Positions 33,952-46,759 of a stretch of 64,000 nucleotides of DNA are shown here, piece by piece. This DNA is from Ceratotherium simum simum. Taxonomy: Eukaryota > Chordata > Mammalia > Perissodactyla > Rhinocerotidae. The notes under the pieces are model-generated. The model did no database searches and had not been told where the DNA came from. It saw only the letters and a list, made by a program, of their open reading frames with translations. The stretch's first letter is position 1. Each line of letters opens with the position of its first letter. The stretch lies in assembly GCF_000283155.1 (NCBI RefSeq), contig NW_004454195.1, positions 11,674,673 through 11,738,672 of the forward strand. The letters are read 5' to 3'. The translations under genes and the position numbers were made by a program.

Positions 33952-35041
33952 AAGGCTGTCCAAGACGTGTAGATGACAGAAATGAAAAAGACGCCACTTC
34001 ACAGAGTTTGGGCCAAGTCATGGCCAGCTAGACAGCATCATGCCTCATTTGAGCCAAACCTCTAAAAAAGAGCTGATGCAAAACATTCCAAATTCTTTGC
34101 CTTGTTCATTCAAGTTCAAGCTTCCTCTTGAATCCTGTCTCTGAGTCTACATCCGCTGGGTAAATTCCTGAGAGATGACTTGAGTTAGGACAGCTTTTGT
34201 AGCATTGCTGTGGTCCAACCACAGCTCTACAAGGTGAACTTACCATATTTAGGCTGGTTGTTTGGCTTCCTCTAAAACATCATCCTAATTATGGGAACAC
34301 CTTTCTCTCCTAATTTTACACAGATTCTGATCACCTTGGATCGAACCCTTTAGCCATGAGTGTAAATGAAAGGCTACCTTGAGGGGCCCTTCTTAGACAA
34401 TTACAGATTAATTCATTTCTTGGTCAATGATTTGTACATTGATGGGGCTGAATCCCAGAATTACAACCTGGGGTGTACATGTATGCCTGCCCCATTGTCT
34501 CTGCCCCTTCGTCATCGGCCATCAGTGCCTTGGAAGAAGGACACCCTGGGGAGGAGGAACCCTAAGAGGACCTTGAGTGGCTGCAGTGGATGTGGAGGCC
34601 GTGTCCACAAAGACTGCAAGGCTCCAGGTGGTCCTCAGTCTTGAACCTCCCCCCAGATCACTAACCCTCTTTTACAGATTACTGAAGGGTCTAAATCAGA
34701 CCGCAGTCAGACCAAGCTGTTTGAAGATGCCTTGGGAATGGGGAAGCGCTTTAGACTCCTCAAAATCAAAGACCAAGCTGTCATGATAGCTAGTGAGAGA
34801 CTACAGGGAGGGGAGCAAGACCAGAGCCTCAGGTCTTTCCAGGCCTGCTGAGCCTGCTTGTCTGGGATGTGGGAGCTAACACGTGAGCCTGGAGAAGTCT
34901 TCAGTGTGCTAGGCTAAGGGATCTGGACTTGACATTCAGGTTTCCACCATGAAGCAGAGGAGAGAGCTAGCCTGGAAGAACAGCTGTGTAGCTATCTGGC
35001 TGTGAAGTGCTATAACTATATGTATCCCTGAGGAAGCAAGT

Positions 35042-35059
35042 GGGAGGGAAGGGATGGGG
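35042..35059 (+). other. G-quadruplex motif
   Basis: GGGAGGGAAGGGATGGGG: four G-runs with 1-2 nt loops, inside a purine-rich stretch (35036-35082). Confidence 0.65.
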
Positions 35060-36868
35060 AGAGAAAAGAGGAGAAGGAGCTGTCGGTAATGGGGGGCAGC
35101 AGTGGGGGAGTGGGCAGGAGCAAAAGTGGTAGTTCGTGCCAAGGGGGAAAATAGTTGAAGGGGGGAAATTTAATGAAAGGCCAGAGCTGTGCATGTGAGA
35201 TGTGGGAGGTTCTGAAGATCAGTCGATGTCACATGAGATGTCTGAAATATGTCTCCTCTGCGGCTGACAGGCCTAATCTCTGCTCTGAGAACAGCTTGTA
35301 TGAGGAGGAGGATAGCAGATGAGAAGGAACGAAGGAAGAATTCTTAGGGGAACTTTAAAAAATCTGGCTGATTCACTTCTAGAGCTGTTCAAAGTTATCA
35401 AACTGTTGGCATTTGCTGGAAAATTTTCAGTACCAACCACAGTGTTAAAGGAGCACCAGACTCCAGGTGCACCTGGGATCCCATCCTCCTTTCTTGATGC
35501 TGTTCCTATTTGCAATTCCCCAAACCTGGAGTCTTCAAGGATTCAACATCTGCCATTTCCCCCTGTGAGTTAGTCCCCTCCTGGGCCCGTTAAACATACT
35601 CTCCACTCAGGAATCGGCCATTTAGCCTTTCTCTGTGTACACAGCGTCTCTCACCCCACCCCCCACCCCAGCTTTCAGAGACCCTGCCCACCACACCATC
35701 ACTACGATCTGCTTTCTCCTCTTGCACCAGAGCTCCTCTGAAGAAATCCCCAGTGGAGCAGGCCCAGCCTAACAGGAGTGGATGCTCATCAGCTGCATCT
35801 AGCCCTGGCCTCTGCTGTCTTGGACTCACTGGTTCAGTCCTCAGCTCTGTCCTGGATCTCCTCTCTCGTCAGGTTGCCTGTGACATCCAGGTTTCTCCCT
35901 TACTTGTTTACAACGATCTCTTGCTTTCATTCATCCAAACTGAGGCCATCTGATGGGAGCCTCCCCACCTGTTTTCCTGATCACTTAATATATGTTGTAT
36001 CTGGCTCACTTCCTCATCCTTGCACAGGAAACAGGCAGGCATCGTTCCCTCCTAACGCGGGGTCTCATTCCTTCCCAGCCTACACACGTTCCCCATCTTG
36101 AGTCTCTCCCTGTCCACTGAACTCTTCCTTCATCCTTCAGTTAGGCCAGGCTATGAATTCAGGGAGTCTTTGAAGTTAGATGAGGGGGGGAAAAGAACCC
36201 CAAAAAATGCATCTTGATTTTTACTAACTCTAACTGAAATTTAGCATTTTCTCCAATTCTGGCATCAAGTTACAGTTTTATTAGCAGTCTCTGTGACTTT
36301 ATCACCAACAGAAATCACATGTATTTTCAGCTCTCATTGTTGGTTTTGTGGGTATCCTAAAATGTCATTTATACTCATCACATCTCTGAAATTATGAAAA
36401 ATAGACAACAACCAGATCCTGTGATGTAATACTTCAGTAAAAAGCCCATACATTGCCTTATCACAATTTTTTAAAATTTTGGGTAACTATATATCAATAT
36501 AATTTACTTTGTAATCACATATGTATTATTTTATACATTTGAAAATATTATTCCTGGGGGGAAAAAAACATTATTGCAAGAATGTGTTCACCAACTTCAC
36601 CAGACTGCCAGAGACATACATGGCGCAAAAAAGTTGAGAATCCCTGAGTATGCTGGAAATAGCCTTAGCATGATCCTTACTCTCAACTATTAAAAATTTT
36701 CTGTTCCTATTGAATATGATTTAAATAATGACGCAATTAGTTTAAAATAGATATTCTGAAATCCAAAGACCCCTTCTGGATGTCCGAACCCCTGTTTTTA
36801 GGAAGTGCCTGCACCCAAGCGTTGTTTCCCAAACAAAGCTGTGCACCAGAATCAAAAGAGCCACCTTG

Positions 36869-37106
36869 GGCCAGCCCAGTGGCGTAGTGGTTAAGTTCGC
36901 GCACTCCGCTTCAGCAGCCCAGGGTTCACAGGTTCGAATCCCAGGCACGGACTTATGCACTGCTTATCAAGCCAAGCTGTGGTGGTGTCCCATAAAAAGT
37001 AGAGGAAGATGGGCACAGATGTTACCCCAGGGCCAATCTTCCTCAGCAAAAAGAGGAGGATTGGCAACAGATGTTAGCTCAGGGCTAATCTTCCTCACAC
37101 ACACAA
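36869..37106 (+). mobile_element. ERE SINE (with 15-bp TSD)
   Basis: GGCCAGCCCAGTGGCGTAG start, GGTTCGAATCCC B box, two GATGTTA-type units. TSD AAAAGAGCCACCTTG perfect at 36854-36868 and 37107-37121. Confidence 0.93.
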
Positions 37107-37189
37107 AAAAGAGCCACCTTGTTATAAGCAGATTCTTGGGCACTGCACCACACCACCTGAATCAATTTTCAGGCAGAAGAGGTAGCTGG

Positions 37190-37660
37190 AAATTTTTTAA
37201 ATGTGAACAACACAGGCATCTATTAAAAAGCCCACACCATACACAGAGGTATGCAATGAAAGTGACAATCCCTTCCATCCCAGATCCTCATTTCCACTTT
37301 CTAGAGGTAACCTCCATCAACAATTGTATTCTCTCCCTGAAGTTACTTGAGCATGTACACACACCTTACATATACTGTACACTGTTCCATGTCTTGCTCC
37401 TTTTCTCTTGATAATGTACTTTTAACATCTTTCCACATCAGCATATAAGATTGACCTCATTCTTTTTAATGGCTTTATTGAAAGAAAGCAACATTAAAAA
37501 TTCTAATTAAAAAATTTTAAAGCTCTGGAGATAGATGGTGGTGATGGTTGCACAATCGTGTGAATGTGCTAACTGCCACTGAACTATACACTTAAAGATG
37601 GTTAAGATGGTAAATTTTATGTTTTGTATATTTTACCAAAATTTTAAAAAATTTTAAGCT
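37190..37660. mobile_element. Ancient L1M-type 3'-end fragments
   Basis: 37190-37460 is a relative of the copy at 2800-3160. 37525-37660 has ATGGTGGTGATGGTTGCACAATC, TGCCACTGAACTATACACTTA and GGTAAATTTTATGTTTTGTATATTTTACCAAA, typical of an L1 3' UTR. Orientation of the first part not fixed. Confidence 0.55.
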
Positions 37661-39560
37661 CCCCAGGTAACTGAGCTGCAGCTCCAGTCCCCTCCCCTTC
37701 CCCACCGCTTTCCCCCTGATCAGGTGAGCCAGCCTGACATTTTGGGGACGACTACTCTCATTTGCCTCTTTGCCACCATTCAGAGCCCTCTCATTCTGGG
37801 GAACCTAAAAGCAAAATGACAGTTTGTATTTCTTTATGGAAACAAATGATCTCCTTTTCATGGGTGGCTGTTAACACAGAGTGTTAGGGGCGTGAAAGGG
37901 TTCTTCCCCAAGCCTGTGAGAAGTCAGCAGACAGCTGGCATCACCACTGAGGTCCAAGCACTCGATGAGGATGGAATCCTCTCAGCTCTGGAATGCCTTT
38001 CATCCTCAGTGTTGAAAGCTTTGCAGAAATCAGGCCAGGGCTTGTGAAACAACTCAAGCCTGGTCACAAACAACCCCCACAGTCAGCGCTAAAGCCTCCT
38101 TGCACTTTCTTTGCCTGGTGTTTCGGTGTCCTTGACCCAGCTAAAGGGCTTGGAAAAAGCCTTTTCAGAAGCGACATGTTCAGATAAGTTAAATCCCCTG
38201 AAATTCAGCACCATGTGGTGTATCTGTACGGTTTAATGTGCTTCCATTGATCCACGGACTCCGGAGCAGTTCAGATCTGAGGGCACAAAGGCTGGTTCAG
38301 AGTACAGCGTCGTGAAACCTTCAACCCCAGGCAGATTTTCCGAGCACCTCGGTCCATGCGTGTCACAAAGACACGTCCATGGGAAGTATGCCTCGGCTAC
38401 AGACTGACTCAGGGCACTGTCAGACCCCTGCCAAAGGGGCCTTCGTGACCTGGAAAATTTACTGTGGTACCCAAATTCTTGTCTCTCTGTTAAGGAATCA
38501 CTTAAAATCTGAACTTTAAAAGCCTCAGTACCTCCCACATTCAGGTAGCTTGGCTCCGTGGGTTTGTCCAAGTCCCATTAGTAGGGTCCTATAGGTAAGG
38601 TTACTCTGCTGGAGGTTAGAATTTTCCCAACGTTGTGTCACTCCCTAGAGTGTTATGCCATGTCATTGCATACATCAACATCTCATGGAATGAGTCTTTG
38701 GTTTGTGAGGGATGGCTCTGAATTTATAAGTTCATTGGAGAGTCTTCTCAATTTTCTACTTCCTACGTGATTGCTAATAGCCACTTGTCTGGAATGTCTC
38801 ATCCTTCACGTAGCCCTCTCCCCCTGCATTACCAACACTGTGTGTCCATGCATTTGTGAGCTCGATTCCACTGTACGCTCTATCGGATTTTATCTGCTCA
38901 CACACCATTCCTTTGAGCCATTGTGGCCTTGCCTGGCCCAGGCATGGTTTTTCTTCAAGACATAGAATCTAAGGAGCAGCAGAGACCTGGCTGTTATATT
39001 CAGAGAACTGTGAGGCTTCCACACCCCTCGTGTTTTCATTTCACTGCTATCTTTCCTCTGAGATCAGATTGTTCTCAGACTTGACTATGTGACTAAAGTC
39101 CTGGCAATTACCTTATAAGGTGAAGGAGTTGAGACAAGCCCCATGGAGGTCAAATCTCCTGGCAAGCTGGTTTTCTTGAGATAAAGCTCTTGCTCTGGGT
39201 TGCTGGCTTGCCATGATGCCTGATAATAGACCATTTAGAGTCTTTTTAAAGCTGTTTCCCAAATATTAACTAGTTCTAGTAGGAGTTTCCAGAGATTTTA
39301 CTTTCACCCAAGAAAAGAAATGTAATCAACTTTCAATTCTGGTTTTTATGTTCTGGGTTACTAGCTGGCAACTTTCTCCCGCTCCAAGACCCCAAAAGAT
39401 GGCGCAGACTACAGTGGGAGTTAGGTGCTCTGTAATCATTTTGCTTGGGTTCTTAATCAGAACTACCCTCTTCCCTACCTGTGCACCCCACGTCCACTCT
39501 AGGGGTACAACAGACTCTTAGGGTGGAGACAGGCAAGTGTAGTTTGAAAAGTTACCTCTA
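37661..39560. other. Intergenic sequence, no recognised element
   Basis: No gene or named repeat is supported here. Confidence 0.4.
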
Positions 39561-39563
39561 GGT

Positions 39564-39710
39564 CAGTGGTTCTCAAAGCATGGTCCCCTGCTCTGCAGCA
39601 TCAGCATCACCCAGGGAGCTTGCTGGAAATACAAATCCTCAGTCCCACGCCAGATCTACTGAATCAGAAACTCTGGGGGCTGGGCCCACCACGACCTCCA
39701 GGTGAGTGTG
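39564..39710 (+). mobile_element. MER5A-type DNA-transposon relic
   Basis: CAGTGGTTCTCAAAGCATGGTCCC, then CAGCATCAGCATCACCCAGGGAGCTTG and TACTGAATCAGAAACTCTGGGGG. This is the usual MER5A order. Confidence 0.8.
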
Positions 39711-39802
39711 ATGTGTGCCCACTGCAGGCACGGCTCTCTGTGAGTCTTTGTCTTCCATCTATTAAGATGGAAGGGCCCATTAAGGGACCCATTAAGAATC
39801 AC

Positions 39803-39975
39803 AGTCCTGGAACTGTGGCTCTCAGCGGCTGCATCTTATAATCACCTGGAGAGCTTTCACAAAATACTGATACCCTGGCTCCACCCCTAGAGGTTCTGAT
39901 TTAACTCATCTGCCAGGAGGCCCAACCACAGCTCTTCAGGTGATTCTAATGGATGTCCAGGGTTCAAGAGCCACT
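39803..39975 (+). mobile_element. Second MER5-type relic
   Basis: CTGTGGCTCTCAGCGGCTGCATC, ATAATCACCTGGAGAGCTTTC, CACCCCTAGAGGTTCTGATTTAACT and AGGTGATTCTAATGGATGTCC. About 90 bp from the first copy, same orientation. Confidence 0.7.
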
Positions 39976-41046
39976 CGTGCTGTTCTCTTTGCAGATTTTG
40001 GCAGCCTTATAAGTAACCACCTGTCTGTTCCCCACTGCCTCCTCCCAGCACAGAAGGAATTTATTCCTTGTAATTCATCATGTTCCCTCATCAGCCAGAG
40101 AGACAACAGGATGGAAGCATTGCCAGAGTAGGGGACTGGGATTTCCAACTCTCCACCCCCTTACTGGCCGCAGGACTTCAGAAAAATTAAATCCTCTCAT
40201 TTTTCTAGGCCTCAGTTGCCTCATCTCTAAAACGGAGATTATATGAATAATTCTTTCCTTTCTTCAAGTCAGAGAGCCAGTTGACAGTCTTAAAGTCTTT
40301 TCTAGCAAAAGAATAAATCTTTGATTCTAAGAGCTTTTAAAAGGTCAGAACTTGTCTTCAGCATAGAATTGCTAATATTGATTTTACTCCCTCCAAGATG
40401 GGCAGAAAATATTGTGAGCTGGTCAATTGTGTCTTTCCAGTATTTACAAATATGACTCACGTCTAAAAGAAGTTGGTACTCAGGCAAACAGGTGCCCAAA
40501 AGGAAGCCATTACAATGGTTGGTAGTCTTACTCTGCCGGTAAGTGTTCCAGTGGACACTCAGCAGTCTGTCTGGAGAGCAGCCCACTTCCATGTTCAACC
40601 TGGCTCCCCCATATTCACGGACATCCGATTCCTTTCACTTCTACCCAGCTACTCATCTTTCCTCCTGACTGCTTATTTTCACTTTTTTTTTCTGGCTCTG
40701 CAAAAATTGTACAGTAATCAACCTGTGATTAATTTGCATGGAGCTTGTCTGCCCCACCCCACTAATGCACAGACTCCCCTGAAAAACCAGTAGGGTGGGC
40801 CAGGATGGAGACAGTGAATAGGTCAAGCATTTCCTGAGTCAGTTGCCTAATTTTCTTGGTATGCTCACTTTCTTCTTCCCAGAAAACAAAATAATTTGGT
40901 ATTCCTCTGCCTCCTACACCCCACCTCCCAACAGTAAGCAATGAGATTAGAAGGCTGAGAGAAGACGGTAAATTGCTTCAAGGTGATATTGTATCAACAG
41001 TACTATGTAAACAGACAAGTAAACCTATAATGTCTAGAATTCCTTC
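39976..41046. other. Intergenic sequence with a MIR-like piece
   Basis: About 40150-40265 has TTCAGAAAAATTAAATCC, CCTCAGTTGCCTCATCTCTAAAAC, probably a forward MIR. The rest is unassigned. Confidence 0.45.
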
Positions 41047-41060
41047 AGAAAGAAAAAGAA

Positions 41061-41274
41061 GGGCCGGCCCTGTGGCTTGGTGGTTAAGTGCGTGCGCTGC
41101 GATGCTGGTGGCCCGGGTTCGGATCCCGGGTGCGCATCGAGGCACCACTTCTCCGTTCATCCTGAGGCCGAGTCCCGCATACAGCAACTAGAAGGATGTG
41201 CAGCTACGACATACAACTATCCACTGGGGCTTTGGGGGGAAAAAAATAAAATAAATAAAATCTTTAAAAAAAAA
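41061..41274 (+). mobile_element. ERE SINE (with 14-bp TSD)
   Basis: GGGCCGGCCCTGTGGCTTGG start, GGTTCGGATCCC B box, the CAGCAACTAGAAGGATGTGC and CCACTGGGGCTTTGGGG body, A-rich tail. TSD AGAAAGAAAAAGAA at 41047-41060 and 41275-41288. Confidence 0.93.
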
Positions 41275-41288
41275 AGAAAGAAAAAGAA

Positions 41289-44200
41289 AAACTGAAAAAG
41301 AAACCCAGGAACTTGGCCAGAAAACCCAGCCATGCCATCCCATGTGGCCTGGGTCACCACGGGGACAGCATAGATCTGGATGTTGTGTTCCACACACTGG
41401 TGTCGCACCTTCTACTCTAATGCCCACTCTCTACTCCATTTCTATAATCAGAGAACTTCCCTTTTCCGGAGGAGATGTGCAGGAAACGGACCTCCAACAG
41501 CCAGTGAGCTGTGCAGGTTCTAAACCCTTTAGCCTTTTCTCAGCCTGAATTGGGACACTCAAGTGCAGCTGGCCGAGAAGGAGAGCCGTGCTTTATATCG
41601 GTGTGCTGAGCAAGGCGAGTGCCTTTTATTCTCTTTTACATATTCTCACCTCGCTGCCGAAGAGACTTGTATTCTGGATCCCAGGTCTGCAGTCCCATCA
41701 CGCCACCTAGAACTTTCTCAGGGAGATAGGTAAGGCTTTAGATGTGCAGGTTCCACACACTAATTCTTGGAGTTCCTACTGTCTTTATGGCTGAAGAAAT
41801 TTTTGTGTATTCTTTGGTTTTATGGTTGCATCTTTGACTCACTTTTTTCTCATTGAAGGGATGTTTTAACTTCTAACTGTTGTTAAACCCTGATGAGACA
41901 GAGTTAGTCTCCACGACAACATCTCCATCCTTTTGGTTTTATGATATGTGCATCTTAAGATATCTTTTCAAGATTACCTGGGTGGCAAGCTCGTTGTACA
42001 ATTCTACAATGAATAGAACGTACCTTATGGCGAAATAATCTGGTCTGGCACGTATGATTTGAGGGTTCTGGAACTGCCCGAGCCCAAAATTTCTCTCTTC
42101 CATCCTATTGTTCATACCTGAAACTTCACCCTACTAGTTAGTGACTTAGCTATCCTAAGGTACAAAAACCCCAGGAGAAAGCAGCTTATTGATTTTTTTC
42201 CTGAATGATAGTTGATAGAGCAGATCCTTTTCAATGCGGCATCCATTTGACAGCAGGTTTAGGGAGTGGGGAGAGGTGGGCAAGAACTTTGTCCATGGAG
42301 TTGGCGTGAGATAGGACCCTGTTCAGCCAGGGAATTGTGACAGTGCCATCGTTTATCCTTACAACCACCCTTGCTATTGTTAACCCTCTTTTACATATCC
42401 AAAGCTCAGAAAGGTTAAGTAACTTGCCAAGGGTAACACGGATAGCAAATGATGGATGTGGTCCAAACTAATATCTGTATAGAGAGTAGATGACACTGAA
42501 ATGCCAGTGATGTCTGATGCAATCCTACCTTTATCTTATAACTTCACTCATCTAATCAGTGTTAAGAATCTCCTATTGATCTGGCACTAAGGAGAAGGGC
42601 CAGGACACAGATATATCCATGTAGCATTTGAGAGAGCACATCCCAGGAGAAACTGTCCCAGTGATCCAAAGCAAACAGGAGTCTTTGAAATCTACAACTT
42701 GCAAAATGTGGCTCTGTATTGTTTGATAAAAATAATTAATCAGATCAGTTTGGCTTCCCATTGGACTTGCTTGATCATTGGTTTGAGCTGAGGTCTGCAA
42801 TGCAATTTATTTTATTAAAAAAAATAAATTAATGTTCAAGGTAGCAGAGTACACGCTAGTGTACTACTAGCATGTAGATTTCCAGAAATGTCCTAAATCC
42901 TAAGTTAGCTTTCCTTTATTGCTACGTATCACCCCCCCTGTTAAAAATTAGACTTTACTGCTTCATATTGTGTTGAAATTCTGCTCCAATCCCAGGAAGA
43001 AAAGTTCTCACACACTTCCTTCCCCTTCCCTGCATCACATACACTGTCTTAGATCCTAGAGACAGAGTGAGCCTCCAACCCTCTGTGCCACATGGTGCCG
43101 GGCTTGCGCTTGCCTTGGCTGGTGTTTGTTGTATAGGCTGGTGCCTAGTATGATCCCTGGCAAAGAAGAAAATATTTGTGAATGTTTGTGGGGAAAGGGA
43201 GAAAGGTGAATAATATTGGGTAAGCTACCTCTTGGTTCAGGAAATGGTTCTAGGGTCCTTCTGGGAACCACATGACAGGGGACTCCAATCCAGGAGAGTG
43301 TGAGGACATGGAGGAGGGAATGTGTTGAGAGAGTTCTTTGGGAGACCAGAGTTGAGTCTCTGATTTGAAACTTAGGATAATTGGGTCAAGTATAAGAGCT
43401 GAGGGGTTAGATTGCATAGCAAGCATTTTGGAAGTGGGGTGATGGTAAGAAAGCTTGGACAAGAGCGGAACAATGAAGAAAGTAAAGCCTTCACAGAGAG
43501 AGAGAGAGAGAGAAGGATTAGATTCAGAATAAACTTAACAGGACTAGGAGGCCAAAAGCCCTCAGAATTGGGGGATGGGGGGGGCTGGTGCTAAGTCTAT
43601 TTTCCTCAGCCAACAAAGAGCTTGGGTCTCTCCCCTCTGCAGCTGCACCTTCCTACAGATGTAAAGTTGGCACCTTTAAGAATGTTCACATCTCTGTTTG
43701 AATTGGTTTTATGGCATTCAAAGTGATCCTGAGGGCATATTTTTGTGGAAATCTGTACTCATTTGAATATGTTTGGTTGCATAAAACAGAGTCTCAAAAT
43801 AACAGAGGCTTAAGCCAGATAAGAGTATCTTTCTCTCTGTGTAGCAGCTGCAGCTGGAATGGTGGGTCTTCTCTGCTAAGTTGTCAGGGCACTGGCTTCT
43901 TTATCTGGTTAGTCCATCCTCCCTAGGAAGTCATCCTTGTCTGGATGGTTCTAGATATGTCACTGCTGTGTCTGCATTTCAGCCAGCAGGAGAAAGGAAA
44001 TGGGAGAACATGTCCCTTCCTTTTCAGGGCATTATGTGTCACACATAATGTCCCCCTCACATCCTTTGGACAGGACTTAGCCTCACAGTCACACCTACCT
44101 GTGGGCGAGGCTGAGAAGTGCAGCCTTGATTCTGAAGCCCTATTACACCCCTCCATGAGCATTCCCCAGGCTGACCTACCTGGACTGAACTTCCAAGTTC

Positions 44201-44364
44201 TCAGCTGCTACCACACTTGGCTTTTGATTTGGGTCACTCCCTCAAGACCCAACTTCAGCTATCCTAGTCTAGAAATTGACATATCCTCTTCTCCTAAATT
44301 CAAATATGACAATTTAAAAATGAAACTAAGGGAAAGGCAACATTAAAAAAATCGTGACTAATGT
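41289..44364. other. Intergenic sequence, mostly unassigned
   Basis: Apart from the MIR listed at 42340, (AG)n at about 43494-43513 and an old, unclassified repeat at about 43755-44160 (it contains a 21-bp palindrome at 44030-44050), nothing is recognised. Confidence 0.4.
42340..42480 (-). repeat. MIR SINE
   Basis: ATCCTTACAACCACCC, TCTTTTACATATCCAAAGCTCAG and AAGTAACTTGCCAAGGGTAACACGG are the reverse core of MIR. Confidence 0.65.
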
Positions 44365-44610
44365 TCTATAGTGCTCACTATTTACATGTGTCAGCTTTTG
44401 GTCTAAACATTCCATGTACTGTAAATCATTTAATCATCACAACAGCCTTTGGTGTAGGTACAATAATTATCGAGATTGCTTTTTTTAGGTGAAACAGGAA
44501 GAAATTGAGTTGATTGTCCGGGGTCACAGAGTGTGTAAGTGGCAGAGGTGGGATTCAGACCAGGTGGTCTGGTCTAGAGCCTGTATTCTTAACCACAATG
44601 CCTTATTCTC
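44365..44610 (-). repeat. MIR SINE
   Basis: Long reverse copy: ATTTAATCATCACAACAGCC, GGTGTAGGTACAATAATTATC, GTCCGGGGTCACAGAG, GTAAGTGGCAGAGGTGGGATTC and TGTATTCTTAACCACAATGCC. Confidence 0.82.
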
Positions 44611-45088
44611 TCTCTGTTTACCAAAGTGTGGACACACGTTATTAATAGGGCATGCATTCCTTGACCTAAGCTACCCAGTGAGGAGCCATAGCTGGCTTGC
44701 GAGGCACAGCTTATTGGCACATATATTTCTGGTGCTTTCCCTTGCCTCACTGCCCTTCGTCCAGGCTGTTTCCACCTGTTGAGAAGCTCGACGCCTTCTT
44801 CTGTGGCTTCAGGCTGGCCCTTGGGGAGGGCCTTGGGGAGATCTCTCGAAGGCCTTGTGCACAATCCCCCCCACTTGTGCTCCGGATCCTACACCATCTC
44901 CCCCACTCAAGGACGTGGTTCCAGGAATTCTCCTCTTCTTGCCAAATCAGCAGTTATTCCTTCGCTACCACACCATTTCCATAACCACACAAACATGCTG
45001 TTTCTTCATCTTGACGTTACTTCCTCATGCCCCTACCCCAGCTATCACCCATTTCTTTGCTTGTCTTTGCAACAAAACTTCTCAAAAG

Positions 45089-45283
45089 TGGGGCTGACCC
45101 AGTGGCAGAGTGGTTAAGTTCATGTTCTGCACTTCAGCTGCCTGGGGTTCTCAGGTTCTGATCCCGGGCACGGACCTATGCACTACTCATCAAGCCATGC
45201 TGTGTTGGTGTCCCATATACAAAATAGAGGAAGATGGGCACAGATGTTAGCTCAGGGCTAATCTTCCTCACCAAAAAAAAAAA
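45089..45283 (+). mobile_element. ERE SINE in L2 (15-bp TSD)
   Basis: GGGCTGACCCAGTGGCAGAG start, TTCTGATCCCGGGCACGGACC, AATAGAGGAAGATGGGCAC module, A-tail. TSD AAAACTTCTCAAAAG is perfect at 45074-45088 and 45284-45298, and belongs to the L2 sequence. Confidence 0.92.
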
Positions 45284-45721
45284 AAAACTTCTCAAAAGAG
45301 GTGCTGATATGCTCTGTCTACAATTCTTCTCCTCCCATTCTCTCCTAAACAATCAGGCTTTTGCTCCCATTGATCTTCTCAAGGTCATCAATGACCTCCT
45401 GAGGTCAGTTCTCAGTCTTCTCTTTACTTGACGTATCAGCAGTATTTGACACCGCTGATCACTCCCTCCTTGATATACTTTTTAAACTTGGTTGCCAGGT
45501 TAACCTCTTGATTTCTTCCCACCTCACTGGTTGCTCCTTCTTGGTCTTTTATACAAATTCCTCCTTTTCTCTTCACTTTTTAATGTTGGAGTGTCCCCTA
45601 TTTTCTTTTCTCCTCCATCTGCCCACTACCTTGGTGATCTCATGGCTCTTAAGTAGCCTTTATATGCTGACAGCTCCCGAGTTTATATCTCCTGCCTCTG
45701 CTGAACCCCACCTATCAGTCA

Positions 45722-46400
45722 GCGCCCAGTCGGGAGACAGACACCACATAGCAATTGGAACAGGGACAGTTTAGTGTAATTATAACAGGGGACTGGAGTA
45801 AGGGAGGACTGGCTAGCGAGGGGTAAAGAAAACTCTAAAGAATACGGAATAGCAGCTGTAGGGAATAGCCACTACCCCTAGGGCTGAGATAGAGAGCCAA
45901 GGAGGGAACAAATCTGGAAGAGAGGACCCCCATTCACACCCCAGGGCTGAGATCCAGACCTAGTTAGAGAGGGTACAGCTGTGGCTCACGAGACAGTGGA
46001 GAAGTTGGCTAAGCTGTGGCACTCGTGGGAACTACTGAGAATTGGCCCTCTCGGATGCTGGGGAAGCTGTCTGCTGGTTGGTGCTGTACCTTGTAATCTG
46101 CTGGAAAGCCACACAAGAGGGTACTGGGGGAAGCCACCCACGAGGAGGTGTCTCGTGCTGCTGCCTGCCAGATGCTGGCACTGGCTGCTGCCCACTGCGA
46201 GAGCCCAGTACTTTAGACACTGTGCACCCTGCCAGCGCCTGCAAAGAAGAGTTCACCAGACTCACGATGAGAAATCCTCTCCTCCTGCAGTGCCCCTCCA
46301 GTGCACTCTGCAAGGAAACTTAATACCATGTCAGGGGGCAAAGTAAAATTATTTACAGGGTTCAGTTTCGTTATCACACAGCAGGCAACGAAAGATGGGT
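45722..46400. mobile_element. Unclassified insertion in L2
   Basis: An about 650-bp block interrupts otherwise L2-ordered sequence. It has no match in my memory to L1, ERE or MIR. An open frame at 45981-46346 (plus, 121 codons) is in it; I see no known domain. Boundaries are approximate. Confidence 0.4.
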
Positions 46401-46759
46401 TTGGAGCTGAGAGGCAATTAATGAACTGGTATCCTCCAGACTGTGATCAACTATCTTCTTGACATTTCCACTAATGTCTGATACACATCTCAAACTTACT
46501 GTGTCCAAAATGGGACTAGTGTCCAAATTCTCCTCCCAAACCTGCTCCACTTGCTCTTTTCCCCGCTCATCCCGTTGCTCAGGCCCAACACTCCAAGTCA
46601 CTGTTGACTCTTTATTTCCTCTCACTCTCCCTATCTAATTGGTGGGGAAAACCTGTTGGCTCTACCTTTAAAATATATCTATACTATGACCACTTGGTAC
46701 CCTACCCACTGTTACATCCCTGTTTAAGTCATCTTCATCATCCCTGTTCTAAAGCATAG

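Larger units (their letters stand above)
33520..36850. other. Intergenic sequence, mostly unassigned
   Basis: (CA)n at about 33601-33622. A G-quadruplex motif at 35042-35059. A degraded stretch at 36400-36640 may be a DNA-transposon relic. The ORF at 34366-34644 (ending in a Cys/Gly-rich run) matches nothing I can name. Confidence 0.4.

Noticed and set aside
34366..34644. 92-codon frame with a Cys/Gly-rich end
   Set aside because: The CSGCGGRVHKDC run is short and not a recognised zinc-finger pattern; no neighbouring exon is evident.
36866..37411. 181-codon frame
   Set aside because: It runs through the ERE at 36869-37106 and into L1-like sequence, so it is a repeat artefact.
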